Positions 9,378-17,947 of a stretch of DNA of 64,000 nt are shown in pieces (the stretch's first letter is position 1; each line of letters begins with the position of its first letter). This stretch comes from an uncultured Aeromonadales bacterium. GTDB taxonomy: Bacteria; Pseudomonadota; Gammaproteobacteria; Enterobacterales; Succinivibrionaceae. The position numbers were made by a program, and so were the translations under genes. The stretch is taken from the NCBI GenBank assembly GCA_902761645.1, contig CACWLF010000001.1:56975-120974 (forward strand), written 5' to 3'. The notes beneath the pieces were generated by a model, which did no database searches, had not been told where the DNA came from, and saw only the letters and a list, made by a program, of their open reading frames with translations.

Positions 9378-11096
9378 TTAATATAAACTTATGAGTTCTT
9401 GCTCGATCTGTTTTAAGTTTTTTACGCCAAGATCTTTTATAAAAGTGCATTCTATAATTCTAGATTCATAATCCACGCTAACATTATTGCGCAAAATCAA
9501 ATTAAAATCATTGATTGTTTCGATATTTTGGTACTTTATATCTAACATTTTCGCGATATGAGAAAAATTGATGTTATGTGTAAGTTCAAAATAATCATCA
9601 AGATAAGGATTTTCTTTATGATTTTTCAGCAACGCAAAAATATTGCCACCACGATTGTTAAAAATAATAACTGTAACGTTATATTTTCGCAGAAGCATGA
9701 ATGAAGATAAGTCGTGCAGAGCAGAGATATCTCCAATAATAAGGGCGCAATGTCCATAATATGCTGCTATTCCACAGGCTGTCGCAATGATCCCATCTAT
9801 TCCTGATGCACCTCTATTGGTAAATATTGAAGGAGTTTTCGAAAATTTTAGTAAATCCAAGATCCTGCAACATAGGCTGTTTCCGATAAATGCAGTCCGG
9901 AATGTCTGTTTTGCTATCAACAGGGATGCTGACAGTTCGTCAAATGATTCCTCACTTTTTATAAGATCATATAAATGAGATTCAAATTTTTGATTTATTT
10001 TTAATAACAGCGTTTTAGTATCGTCGCAATTGCGAAGCAATTTTATTGAAGGAAGATGGGTTTCAAAAGCTGATAAGAAATTATCAATACCGATTATTTG
10101 CATCGAACTATTAAAATTTGGATCTGTTTCATCAGAATAATTGCTAACAGTTATCTGCAGACCGCTAAAACTGTCTTTGTACGATATAAGTTTATTGGAT
10201 ATTAAGTGATTTCCAAATTGAATTATAGTAGTAACATCCGAGGAGTAGTTTAAGAAACTTTTTGTCTTTATAAATAAATCGTGGCAGATTATTCGTTCAT
10301 AAGGGTAACTTGACTGAAGATCAGCAATTACTAAAGCTTTAAGAGCATCTGCCAGTTTGCTGATTCTATCCATGTGTTTTTGTGGTACATTGTCACCAAT
10401 GACGAATAAGAATTTACTTTCCTTTTTGAATAATGGTTCCAGTAATTTATCTGGTATTGTTTTATGTGTCGAAGAAATATTATTGATTATTTCCTGCGGT
10501 ACAGTTGAATCCATTACTGATAAATAGTTAATTAGCCATTCTTCAGGAATGATTCCAGGCTCGTTCGGATACAGAGGTTTGTATAAAGGACAATTCAGCT
10601 GTAACGGTTTATTTTCCGATTTTAATGTATATACGGCATGATCTATTTTGTTTAGAACGGATTTTATGGGAATTCTGGTATTTGGTTCAGCGAGAGACAC
10701 ACATTTGGCATATTTATTGAAAATATCCAGTTGATTGATGGTTTGGTTGGATCCAGAATCATATAATTCATAAGGTCGATCTGCGCTTAGTATGATCAGT
10801 GGAACGTTAGTCATATATGATTCAATAACCGCAGGGTAAAGATTAGCCACGGCTGTTCCAGATGTTGTGATGACGGCAACGGGTTTTTGTTTGGCTTTTG
10901 CCAGACCTAATGCAAAAAAACCAACGCCTCTTTCGTCCAAATGGATGTGCTTGGTCAGGTCCTGATCTTCTGCGCATGCTATGGTTAAAGGAGCGGAACG
11001 GGAACCTGGAGCTATAACAAAATCTGTAATATTATTTACTTTCAACTCATGAATAATAAGTGTTGCCCATGCATAACAGAGATTTTTAATTTCCAT
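9378..11096 (-). CDS. menD: SEPHCHC synthase (MenD), thiamine diphosphate-dependent
   Basis: Adds the succinic semialdehyde unit from 2-oxoglutarate to isochorismate, the first committed menaquinone step. ThDP-enzyme features are present: APGSRSAPLTIA near residues 29-40, HLDERGVGFFALGLAKA with the cofactor-activating glutamate, and the C-terminal ThDP/Mg site GDISALHDL plus FNNRGGNIF. The start at 11096 (MEIKNLCYAW) has a close AGAAGG ribosome binding site and lies 8 bp after menF. An upstream in-frame start at 11168 would overlap menF by about 60 bp and adds non-conserved residues. The product has 572 residues against 556 in E. coli. Confidence 0.94.
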   Translation of the reverse strand: MEIKNLCYAWATLIIHELKVNNITDFVIAPGSRSAPLTIACAEDQDLTKHIHLDERGVGFFALGLAKAKQKPVAVITTSGTAVANLYPAVIESYMTNVPLIILSADRPYELYDSGSNQTINQLDIFNKYAKCVSLAEPNTRIPIKSVLNKIDHAVYTLKSENKPLQLNCPLYKPLYPNEPGIIPEEWLINYLSVMDSTVPQEIINNISSTHKTIPDKLLEPLFKKESKFLFVIGDNVPQKHMDRISKLADALKALVIADLQSSYPYERIICHDLFIKTKSFLNYSSDVTTIIQFGNHLISNKLISYKDSFSGLQITVSNYSDETDPNFNSSMQIIGIDNFLSAFETHLPSIKLLRNCDDTKTLLLKINQKFESHLYDLIKSEESFDELSASLLIAKQTFRTAFIGNSLCCRILDLLKFSKTPSIFTNRGASGIDGIIATACGIAAYYGHCALIIGDISALHDLSSFMLLRKYNVTVIIFNNRGGNIFALLKNHKENPYLDDYFELTHNINFSHIAKMLDIKYQNIETINDFNLILRNNVSVDYESRIIECTFIKDLGVKNLKQIEQELISLY

Positions 11097-11104
11097 TGTA
11101 CCTT

Positions 11105-12202
11105 CTACCTTTTTATAAATTGTAAATAATTTAAGAGAAGTTGTTCTTTGAAATTTAGTTCGTTCCATTCATCTTCCAATGAAGATGTATTTACAATGCC
11201 AGAACCTACGTAAATTTCCAGGTTGTTATTGTTTACGAAAAAGCCTCGTATTAAAACCAGTACTTCCTGCAATTTTTCGTATTCAAATCCAAATATTCCG
11301 GAATATAGTCCTCTGGCAAAACATTCCTGTTCCAAAAAATTCATTGCTTCTTTTCGAGGATAGCCTGCCATGGCTGGTGTAGGGTGGAGAAGCCCGCTGA
11401 TGTGTTCAATTGATAAGTATTCTTTAAGTTTTCCTCTTATATCACATTTGAGATGAGAGATATTGGAAGGAGTGATTTTATATGGCTCAGATATTTCAAT
11501 ATTGGTGGATATTAATTGCATTTGCTGTACTATGTGTTGTACAACAAGATCATTTTCATGTGAATTCTTGCTTGTGTTTAAAATATCATCTTTTCCCTTT
11601 TCAGCAGTTCCTGCCACTGCTTCTGATGCGATTACATTTCCTGATTGTTTAAACAGTCGCTCTGGCGTAGCTCCAATACAGTAATGACGGGAATCAAGAC
11701 AAATGCAGTATATATAGCAGTTGCTTGTATTAGATTCCAGATAGTTGGCTGCATCGATAAGATTCAGATCCCCTCTTAATGAAAAAACTCTTTTTCTTGC
11801 CAGAACAATTTTTTGGAGTTCTTCCTTATTGATTGCGGTTTTAACCTTGTTGAACAATTTTGAATATAGTTCGTAGTTGGGAAACAGATCAATTTCACTG
11901 AATTGCATGTCTGTATAAAGTGTTGATGTTTTTGGTGTTGGTTCGCTTATTTTGCATCCAAGTTCAACAATGTTTTCGCCTGTTTTGAAAATTACACTTT
12001 GAGGTATTATTGTGGTTTTAATAGCTTGCTTCCATGAATTATCAATGTGCTGATCAAAGCCTTGAAGTAACAATTTGAAATGAGGAATATTTCCATTTTC
12101 TCCTAGAGCAAAAAATTCAAATTGTTTGCTTCGATCTTTAAGATAGAATTTGGGATACTTATTGAGCAATAAAAAATTTTTTACATCGTGTATATTATTC
12201 AT
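11105..12202 (-). CDS. menF: Isochorismate synthase (MenF)
   Basis: Converts chorismate to isochorismate, diverting it into menaquinone. The C-terminal chorismate-binding domain is clear: KIVLARKR, GATPERLF, SEAVAGTAEKGKD, the catalytic region LLHPTPAMAGYPRKEAM, and GLYSGIFGFE. At 365 residues it is shorter at the N-terminus than E. coli MenF (431), and no strong Shine-Dalgarno precedes the ATG at 12202, so the start is less sure than the identity. It is the first gene of the men operon, and a 402-bp gap separates it from divergent menA. Confidence 0.9.
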   Translation of the reverse strand: MNNIHDVKNFLLLNKYPKFYLKDRSKQFEFFALGENGNIPHFKLLLQGFDQHIDNSWKQAIKTTIIPQSVIFKTGENIVELGCKISEPTPKTSTLYTDMQFSEIDLFPNYELYSKLFNKVKTAINKEELQKIVLARKRVFSLRGDLNLIDAANYLESNTSNCYIYCICLDSRHYCIGATPERLFKQSGNVIASEAVAGTAEKGKDDILNTSKNSHENDLVVQHIVQQMQLISTNIEISEPYKITPSNISHLKCDIRGKLKEYLSIEHISGLLHPTPAMAGYPRKEAMNFLEQECFARGLYSGIFGFEYEKLQEVLVLIRGFFVNNNNLEIYVGSGIVNTSSLEDEWNELNFKEQLLLNYLQFIKR

Positions 12203-12604
12203 GAGACAAGGAATTTATTTACATTTAATTGTTGAAATCTTTTATCAATATTTCCAGAAGTTGTATACCTTTCTATTATACGGTTTTCAACAATAAACAT
12301 TAAGCACTAATATAATGATTGTTTTTTTTGTTTTGTTGAAAAATAGATTAGACAGTAAAAATACAACAGGTGCAAGGAAGAAAATTGCTAATGTACAAGT
12401 TTGGGGCACTGCTAAATATTGGTGTTGATTTTTAATGCAAATAGATTATAGTACTTCAGCAAGTGTATTTATAGGGATAATAAATGTATAGTGCTTTAAT
12501 AGGCAATCAAATGCTCAGAGCTTATGATATCAATATCATTTATTTAATAAAGCCTAAGTTTTATTATTCGGAAGAAATTGTTTTATATATTTTGAGGTTG
12601 GTGC
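12203..12604. other. Intergenic region between divergent menF and menA
   Basis: No supportable gene is seen. On the minus strand TATAAT (12280-12275) with a weak TTAATG 17 bp upstream could drive menF. On the plus strand a TATAAT occurs at 12311-12316 without a good -35. menA has a strong ribosome binding site (GAGGTTG) just before its ATG. The 400-bp AT-rich spacer is long enough for regulator sites, but none was recognised. Confidence 0.4.
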
Positions 12605-13495
12605 ATGAATAAATGGGTTGATGCTGCGAGAATTAGAACATTACCTCTTACTGTTGCCTGTATTATTTTAGGCAACGCTGTTGCATATAATCAGCATTGC
12701 TTTAATATTTTTATATTTATTTTATCCCTCGTAACAGCTCTTCTTCTGCAAATTATAGCTAATTTTGCCAACGATTTAGGCGATGCTATAAAGGGGACAG
12801 ATGATCAGACCAGAGTTGGTCCGCAACGGACTGTAAGTTTGGGACTTATAAGTATAAAAGAAATGTATTGCGGAATTGCCGTCACAATCACTATTTGTTG
12901 TATTGTTGGTCTTTTGCTTCTGTATCTTGCTTTTGGAAACGATATTTATTCTTTAGGTCTTTTTGTACTGTTTGGAATTATGTCTATTGTTGCCGCTCTA
13001 TGTTATACCCTGGGCAAACATGCATACGGTTATTTAGGATTGGGAGATATTTTTTCATTTATATTTTTTGGTATCTTGGGAGTATTAGGATCTTACTACT
13101 TACAGAATCATTCTAATTGCTGGCCGTTATTGATTTTGGGTTGTGCTCATGGTTTTTTGGTAGTAGCAGTTCTAAATGTCAACAATATGAGAGATTATCA
13201 TGGTGACAAACTGAAAAACAAAAGAACCATAGTTGTGAAGTTCGGTGAAAAATTCGGAACGATTTATCATTGCTTTTTGCTTGCGGCTTCTTTTGTTTGT
13301 TATACTGCATATGCGGTTAGTAACGAAAAGTATGGCGCGATGATTTTTATACCTGGTTATGTAATTTTGTTGATATCTTTGTACCATATTCTTTGGCGGA
13401 ATGTAAAAAAATATAACATTGATCCTGAGTTGAAAAGGACATCTGTCGGAGCATTATTAGTTGCGATTTTGTTTTCATTAGGTTTGGTTTTCTAG
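12605..13495 (+). CDS. menA: 1,4-dihydroxy-2-naphthoate polyprenyltransferase
   Basis: Integral membrane UbiA-family enzyme that prenylates dihydroxynaphthoate, giving demethylmenaquinone. The first aspartate-rich motif NDLGDAIKGTDD is at residues 56-67. The second is NNMRDYHGDK, around residues 195-204. Between and after these are about eight or nine hydrophobic helices. At 296 residues it is the usual length. It is transcribed away from the menF operon and followed 11 bp later by a DUF406 gene. With menF, D, H, B, C and E it completes the o-succinylbenzoate route apart from the DHNA-CoA thioesterase and the final methylase, which are not in the window. Confidence 0.93.
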   Translation: MNKWVDAARIRTLPLTVACIILGNAVAYNQHCFNIFIFILSLVTALLLQIIANFANDLGDAIKGTDDQTRVGPQRTVSLGLISIKEMYCGIAVTITICCIVGLLLLYLAFGNDIYSLGLFVLFGIMSIVAALCYTLGKHAYGYLGLGDIFSFIFFGILGVLGSYYLQNHSNCWPLLILGCAHGFLVVAVLNVNNMRDYHGDKLKNKRTIVVKFGEKFGTIYHCFLLAASFVCYTAYAVSNEKYGAMIFIPGYVILLISLYHILWRNVKKYNIDPELKRTSVGALLVAILFSLGLVF

Positions 13496-13506
13496 AAGAG
13501 GTTGAG

Positions 13507-13842
13507 ATGGCTTTTGATGTAAATAAAGGACAGAATAATAGTTGTGCGATAAATGCAAAAGGTGATCAGTATGTTGAATGTACCGAATGCGGTGCAACAG
13601 CAGAAATTGGTACAATAATTCATGCAAATGATAATTTAGCAGAAGGAGTTATAACTTCAGACGATAAACACAAGACTATTGATTTGTATGATAAGTATGT
13701 TGCCTTGGCAAAAAGTATTACTGAAGAAGTTGTATGTAATTGTGTTGATTCAAATGAAGGTAAAGTTCGCAATTATTCCTTTAATTTTACATGCACCGCG
13801 GAAAAAATGATCTTTGAAATGCGAGTTCGTTCAATAAAGTAA
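13507..13842 (+). CDS. DUF406 family protein (YfcZ/YiiS-like)
   Basis: A 111-residue protein of unknown function. The C-terminal segment NFTCTAEKMIFEMRVR matches the characteristic end of the YfcZ/YiiS (DUF406) family, and the preceding VECTECGATAEIGTIIHA resembles its N-terminal cysteine/glycine segment. There is no signal peptide or membrane segment. The short gap after menA, with GAAGAGGTTGAG as ribosome binding site, suggests co-transcription. That linkage gives no evidence of a role in quinone synthesis. Confidence 0.75.
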   Translation: MAFDVNKGQNNSCAINAKGDQYVECTECGATAEIGTIIHANDNLAEGVITSDDKHKTIDLYDKYVALAKSITEEVVCNCVDSNEGKVRNYSFNFTCTAEKMIFEMRVRSIK

Positions 13843-13921
13843 TAATAAATGGGTTAAAAAAATCGCTATTATTGAGTTGGTATGCTATTTTTACATACTT
13901 TATAGTGGGAAGGTACTATAA

Positions 13922-15370
13922 ATGATGAGAATTTTGAAACCGGTATTTTTAGCGGTTACTCTAGCTGTTGCTTTTGCTTACTTTTCCGTTGCAAATGCAA
14001 TTACGACTCTAACAGAATATTACGTAGAAGATTTAGAGAAAATTCTTGAAAAGAAAGTTCTTAGAGTTCTTGTTGTATATGACGGAGTGTCATACTATTT
14101 TGTCGACGGACATCAGGCCGGTTTATCTGTCGCTATGATGGATAAATTTAAAGGGTTTATTGATGAGAATTATTTGGCAAATTCAAAGATAAAATTAGAT
14201 ATTCAGTATATTCCTGTTCCTGAAGATCAGATTTATGATATGCTTCTAAAAGGAGTTGGAGATGTAGCTGCAAGTTTTCTTATTCCCAGAAAGAAGGTTA
14301 TAAATTATATTGCTTACACAAAGCCTTTAATGGAAGGCGTTTCCGAGGTTTTAGTAACTAGCAAAAATTTCCCTCAAATTAAAAATCTCAAACAGTTGTC
14401 CGGTATGACGATATATGTGAAAAAATCGTCCAAAACAGTTGATATAATAAAGTCAATTAATTTGTTTTTTGACAGTATTCATATGAAACGGATTAATGTG
14501 GTGAAACTTGATAAATCATTTTTAGATTATGAAATGATTGAAGGTGTTCAGAACGGATCTTTTGCCGCAACCGTTTTAAATAGCGCAAAATCAAATATTT
14601 GGCAATGGGTGTTTGGTAATGTAGTATTTCACCATGAATATCCTTTGTCACAGGATGATACTATCAATTGGGCAGTTCATTCTAGTAATCGGCATTTATT
14701 GGCCTCATTAAACGATTTTATTGGAAAATATAACAATTCAACAAAAGAGGGTCATAAGCTTATTTCGTATTATTTGCATCCGCAGGCATCCACAGTAACA
14801 AAGTATGATAAATCCCATAATGTTAATACAATGGGGTTAAAGTTCAGTGATTTCGAAAAATATAAGTCCTTATTTAAAAAATATGGAGAAAAGTATAATT
14901 TAGATTGGAAATTACTGCTTTGTCAGGCATATCAGGAATCGTCATTAAAACAAAATGCAAAATCTGTTCGTGGAGCTGTAGGTATTTTACAGGTATCGCC
15001 AAGTTTGGTTAAACATTTTCATAATGGTGAATATTCTTTTGACAGTATTGAAGGAAATGTTCAGGTTGGTACGTTATATTTAAGATATATTATTGATAAT
15101 TATTTTAATGATTTTTATTTGGATTTTTATAATCAGATTGCTTTTGCCCTGGCTGCATATAATGCAGGTCCTGGACGCATCGTTTCTTTTAGAAAAGAGG
15201 CTGCAAAAATCGGATTAGATCCTAATGTTTGGTTTGGAAATGTGGAGAAGGTAGCGGCAGAAAAGGGGTTTAAGGAAACAATAACTTATGTTTCCAATAT
15301 TTTGAAACGCTATCAAGCATATAAAAACACCAGTAAGTCTTCACAAGCAAATAATAAGAACAGTAAGTGA
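13922..15370 (+). CDS. mltF: Membrane-bound lytic transglycosylase F
   Basis: Cleaves murein glycan strands in the periplasm to 1,6-anhydro products. A signal peptide (residues 1-26, ending SVANA) is followed by a type-3 solute-binding-like domain (about 40-285), then a C-terminal SLT lysozyme-like domain. The latter has the catalytic E339 in QAYQESSL, followed by RGAVGILQVSP and AAYNAGPGRI. The two-domain arrangement and 482-residue length are diagnostic for MltF. Two ATGs are adjacent at 13922 and 13925, with GGGAAGG as ribosome binding site. No lipobox cysteine is obvious at the signal cleavage site. Confidence 0.92.
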   Translation: MMRILKPVFLAVTLAVAFAYFSVANAITTLTEYYVEDLEKILEKKVLRVLVVYDGVSYYFVDGHQAGLSVAMMDKFKGFIDENYLANSKIKLDIQYIPVPEDQIYDMLLKGVGDVAASFLIPRKKVINYIAYTKPLMEGVSEVLVTSKNFPQIKNLKQLSGMTIYVKKSSKTVDIIKSINLFFDSIHMKRINVVKLDKSFLDYEMIEGVQNGSFAATVLNSAKSNIWQWVFGNVVFHHEYPLSQDDTINWAVHSSNRHLLASLNDFIGKYNNSTKEGHKLISYYLHPQASTVTKYDKSHNVNTMGLKFSDFEKYKSLFKKYGEKYNLDWKLLLCQAYQESSLKQNAKSVRGAVGILQVSPSLVKHFHNGEYSFDSIEGNVQVGTLYLRYIIDNYFNDFYLDFYNQIAFALAAYNAGPGRIVSFRKEAAKIGLDPNVWFGNVEKVAAEKGFKETITYVSNILKRYQAYKNTSKSSQANNKNSK

Positions 15371-15402
15371 TATAAAAGCTATGTTATACTTAAATAAAGC
15401 AA

Positions 15403-15420
15403 AGCACCCGTAAGGGTGCT
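15403..15420. terminator. Hairpin between convergent mltF and the HDOD gene
   Basis: A perfect 7-bp GC-rich stem (AGCACCC/GGGTGCT) with a GTAA loop. A T-rich stretch follows on the minus strand (TTTGCTTTATTT), so it should terminate the HDOD transcript well. On the plus strand no T run follows. Confidence 0.7.
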
Positions 15421-15455
15421 CAAGTTGAATATACAACTACCAGTTTCTATTACCT

Positions 15456-16286
15456 TTAGGATAACAGAATATTTGCCAATTCGTTGCTTTGTCCCTTCAG
15501 TTCGTTGATGCGGTCAGCCAAATTATCTTCATCGAGATCTATTGCATCTATTAAATTTGTAGGGAACCTTTTTATAATAACAGCAGGAGGCACTCCAGCA
15601 GTTATTGCAAAATTCACAAAGAGAGCCAATCTGATAATTACGGCACCGGGGTTAACCTCGTCATATCCCAACGGATCAAGATGTTGAGAAGTCGATGCAA
15701 CAAAGAAATCTGGTAATTTCCATCTTCTTACTAATTCTGCACCTACCTGACTATAATCATATCCAATAGTTTCTCTCTGAGCGTCTATTCTGTTCTGACC
15801 TGATTTTATTGCAAGATTAATTAATTCGGCTTCATCTGGAAAGCATTGCTGTATAACCAACTCTCCGATATCGTGGAGTAATGCACAAGTAAAAGCTGTT
15901 TCTGGATCTATTTTTGTACATTCTTTGGCCAATACTTTGGCAATTGAAGAAACCTGAAATGTATCAATCCAAAATTTGTTTTTATCAAAGCTTTTTGGTG
16001 TTTTGAACGAGTTATTCAATGAAGTTGCCACAACAAGCGAACTAACTTGTTTGAACCCCAAACGAATGATGGCCTGTTCAATTGAGGTAACAGGAATTCC
16101 TCTGCTATATACTACAGAATTAGCCATTTTCAAAACACGGGCTGAAATACTTTGGTCCATGACAATTTTTTTTGAAATATCTTCTATCTTTGCATTTTCA
16201 TCAGCAAAATCGTGCATTAATTGATGAAGTAGAATCGGCATAGTAGGAAGTTGTTTCAACTTACTAAAGATGCTATCTAAGGACAT
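15456..16286 (-). CDS. HDOD domain protein
   Basis: A 276-residue protein made almost entirely of an HDOD domain, an HD-related output domain common in bacterial signalling proteins. Visible are LPTMPILLHQLM at the start, MDQSISARVLKMANS, RLGFKQVSSLVVATS, and LLHDIGELVIQ, which retains the His-Asp pair. No GGDEF, EAL or receiver domain is attached. The start is well supported by GGGGGATT upstream. It is monocistronic, facing mltF. The role is presumed regulatory; the partner is unknown. Confidence 0.85.
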   Translation of the reverse strand: MSLDSIFSKLKQLPTMPILLHQLMHDFADENAKIEDISKKIVMDQSISARVLKMANSVVYSRGIPVTSIEQAIIRLGFKQVSSLVVATSLNNSFKTPKSFDKNKFWIDTFQVSSIAKVLAKECTKIDPETAFTCALLHDIGELVIQQCFPDEAELINLAIKSGQNRIDAQRETIGYDYSQVGAELVRRWKLPDFFVASTSQHLDPLGYDEVNPGAVIIRLALFVNFAITAGVPPAVIIKRFPTNLIDAIDLDEDNLADRINELKGQSNELANILLS

Positions 16287-16425
16287 TATGAATCCCCCGT
16301 ATCTCTTAATTTGTAGTTATATTAAGTTAGTCTAGGAAATTTTATCAGTAACAAAACATTTAAGTTTTGCGTAACCTTGCATTTTTGTGAAATGTTGTTG
16401 TAATTTTGTGATAATGCTAACAATA

Positions 16426-16463
16426 TTGAATTGTTATTATTTATTTGAATTGTTATTATTTAT
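16426..16463. repeat. Exact 19-bp tandem duplication
   Basis: The unit TTGAATTGTTATTATTTAT occurs twice back to back (16426-16444 and 16445-16463) in the 209-bp gap between trkH (ending at 16496 on the minus strand) and the HDOD gene. It is probably a slippage product; no other copies were noticed. Confidence 0.9.
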
Positions 16464-16495
16464 GCTATTTTTGATTTTACAAAAACACATTGATA

Positions 16496-17947
16496 TCATT
16501 TTTCTGTTAAATTCCATATTCTTGGCAAGAGCAGCACCATAACAGTTAGTATTTCGAGACGTCCGCAAAGCATGTCCGCTGACAGAATCCACTTTGTTAG
16601 TGTAGGAAGCTGATCATATGTGGCTGCAATAACTTCAGGACTTCCATATGCCGGTCCAACGTTTGAAATAGCTGACATTGATGATGTAATGGCAACCATA
16701 ATATCGATATTGTCAATAGCAATTAGTAAGCTACTTGCCATCAGAACAAAAACATAACTTAGAAAAAATGCAACCACGGATCTTATAATTGAATCGTTTA
16801 TTTGATGACCATTGTAAGTTTGCGGAATAATAGCCAATGGGTGCAATAATTCTTTACATTGTCTTTTGAACAGAATGGATATTATTTGTATTCTGAAGTA
16901 TTTTATTCCTCCAGATGTTCCGCCTGTGCATCCTCCAAGAGGTAAAATAAACAGTAAAATCATCGATGGTAAAGCTCCCCATGATGACCAATCACCGAGA
17001 GCGTAACCTGATGTAGTGATAACTGAAATTATGTTGAAAAAACCAATTCTTATTGAATCTGAAAGAGAAAAATTGTTCTTAAGGAATAGATAAAAAGACA
17101 GAATACAGCCTGTAAATAAAATAAATTTCAAATATCCTGTAACTTGTTGATTTGTAACTAGATATGAAAGAGATTTTCTTTTTGCACATTTTGCAAATAG
17201 CATGAAAGGTAAGCTTCCGATAACCATGAATGTAATGCAAACCCATTGAGCATCGTTGCTAAAAGAAGCCATAGACGCATTGTGCGTAGAAAAGCCACCG
17301 GTAGCTACAGTTGTAAAAGCATGGCAGATTGAATCGAAAACACCCATTCCGCAAAACATATAACAACTAAAGCAACAGAATGTTGCAATCAGGTAAACAA
17401 TAATAATATTTTTGGCCAATGTGGTAGTTTTAGGCGTTTCTTTGTTCTTTTCTGAATTTTCAGATTGGAATAATTTCATTCCACCGACGTTTAATTTTGG
17501 TAAAATTGCAACAGCTATAACTACGAATCCTACGCCTCCAATCCATTGCAACATTGAGCGCCAAAGTAGAATAGAATGCGGAAGACTGTCTAAATCGGTA
17601 AAAACTGTACCTCCAAAAGTTGTTAATCCGGACATCGTTTCAAAAAATGCATTCGTATAACTGCAGTGTAATATAAAATAAAACGGCAGTGCAGAAAATA
17701 CACAATCGAATATCCATATAATTAAGGTTATTAAAAAAATATCTCTGGTTTTAAAATCCAAATTAATTTTTGTTCCTGGTCGCATAAAGAGAAACGCCAA
17801 AACAGAAGACAGCATGCTTGTTGCTAAAAATTCAATAGCACCCTGAGTTTCTGATATAAATGCATATGCACTAGGAATAAGCAGAAAAATAGCAACTTTA
17901 CTTAATGACAACCCAACAATAAATAAAATTGAATTTAAACGATCCAT
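16496..17947 (-). CDS. trkH: Trk potassium uptake channel subunit TrkH
   Basis: Potassium-translocating subunit in the inner membrane. Four pore-loop/helix repeats can be followed: SGLTTFGGTVF, TTVATGGFSTHN, ISVITTSGYALGDW and SMSAISNVGPAYGSP. The GGCTGGTSGGIKYFR segment typical of TrkH is also present. The length of 483 residues equals the E. coli protein. Its ATG overlaps the trkA stop as TAATG, so the two partners are translationally coupled. Confidence 0.96.
   Translation of the reverse strand: MDRLNSILFIVGLSLSKVAIFLLIPSAYAFISETQGAIEFLATSMLSSVLAFLFMRPGTKINLDFKTRDIFLITLIIWIFDCVFSALPFYFILHCSYTNAFFETMSGLTTFGGTVFTDLDSLPHSILLWRSMLQWIGGVGFVVIAVAILPKLNVGGMKLFQSENSEKNKETPKTTTLAKNIIIVYLIATFCCFSCYMFCGMGVFDSICHAFTTVATGGFSTHNASMASFSNDAQWVCITFMVIGSLPFMLFAKCAKRKSLSYLVTNQQVTGYLKFILFTGCILSFYLFLKNNFSLSDSIRIGFFNIISVITTSGYALGDWSSWGALPSMILLFILPLGGCTGGTSGGIKYFRIQIISILFKRQCKELLHPLAIIPQTYNGHQINDSIIRSVVAFFLSYVFVLMASSLLIAIDNIDIMVAITSSMSAISNVGPAYGSPEVIAATYDQLPTLTKWILSADMLCGRLEILTVMVLLLPRIWNLTEK

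Noticed and set aside
12391-12435. 14-codon ORF (MYKFGALLNIGVDF) in the menF-menA gap
   Set aside because: Too short and with a poorly spaced ribosome binding site; nothing else supports translation.
13877-13906. TTGGTA-18-TATAGT promoter-like sequence before mltF
   Set aside because: The predicted transcription start would fall within or after the mltF ribosome binding site, leaving it off the message.
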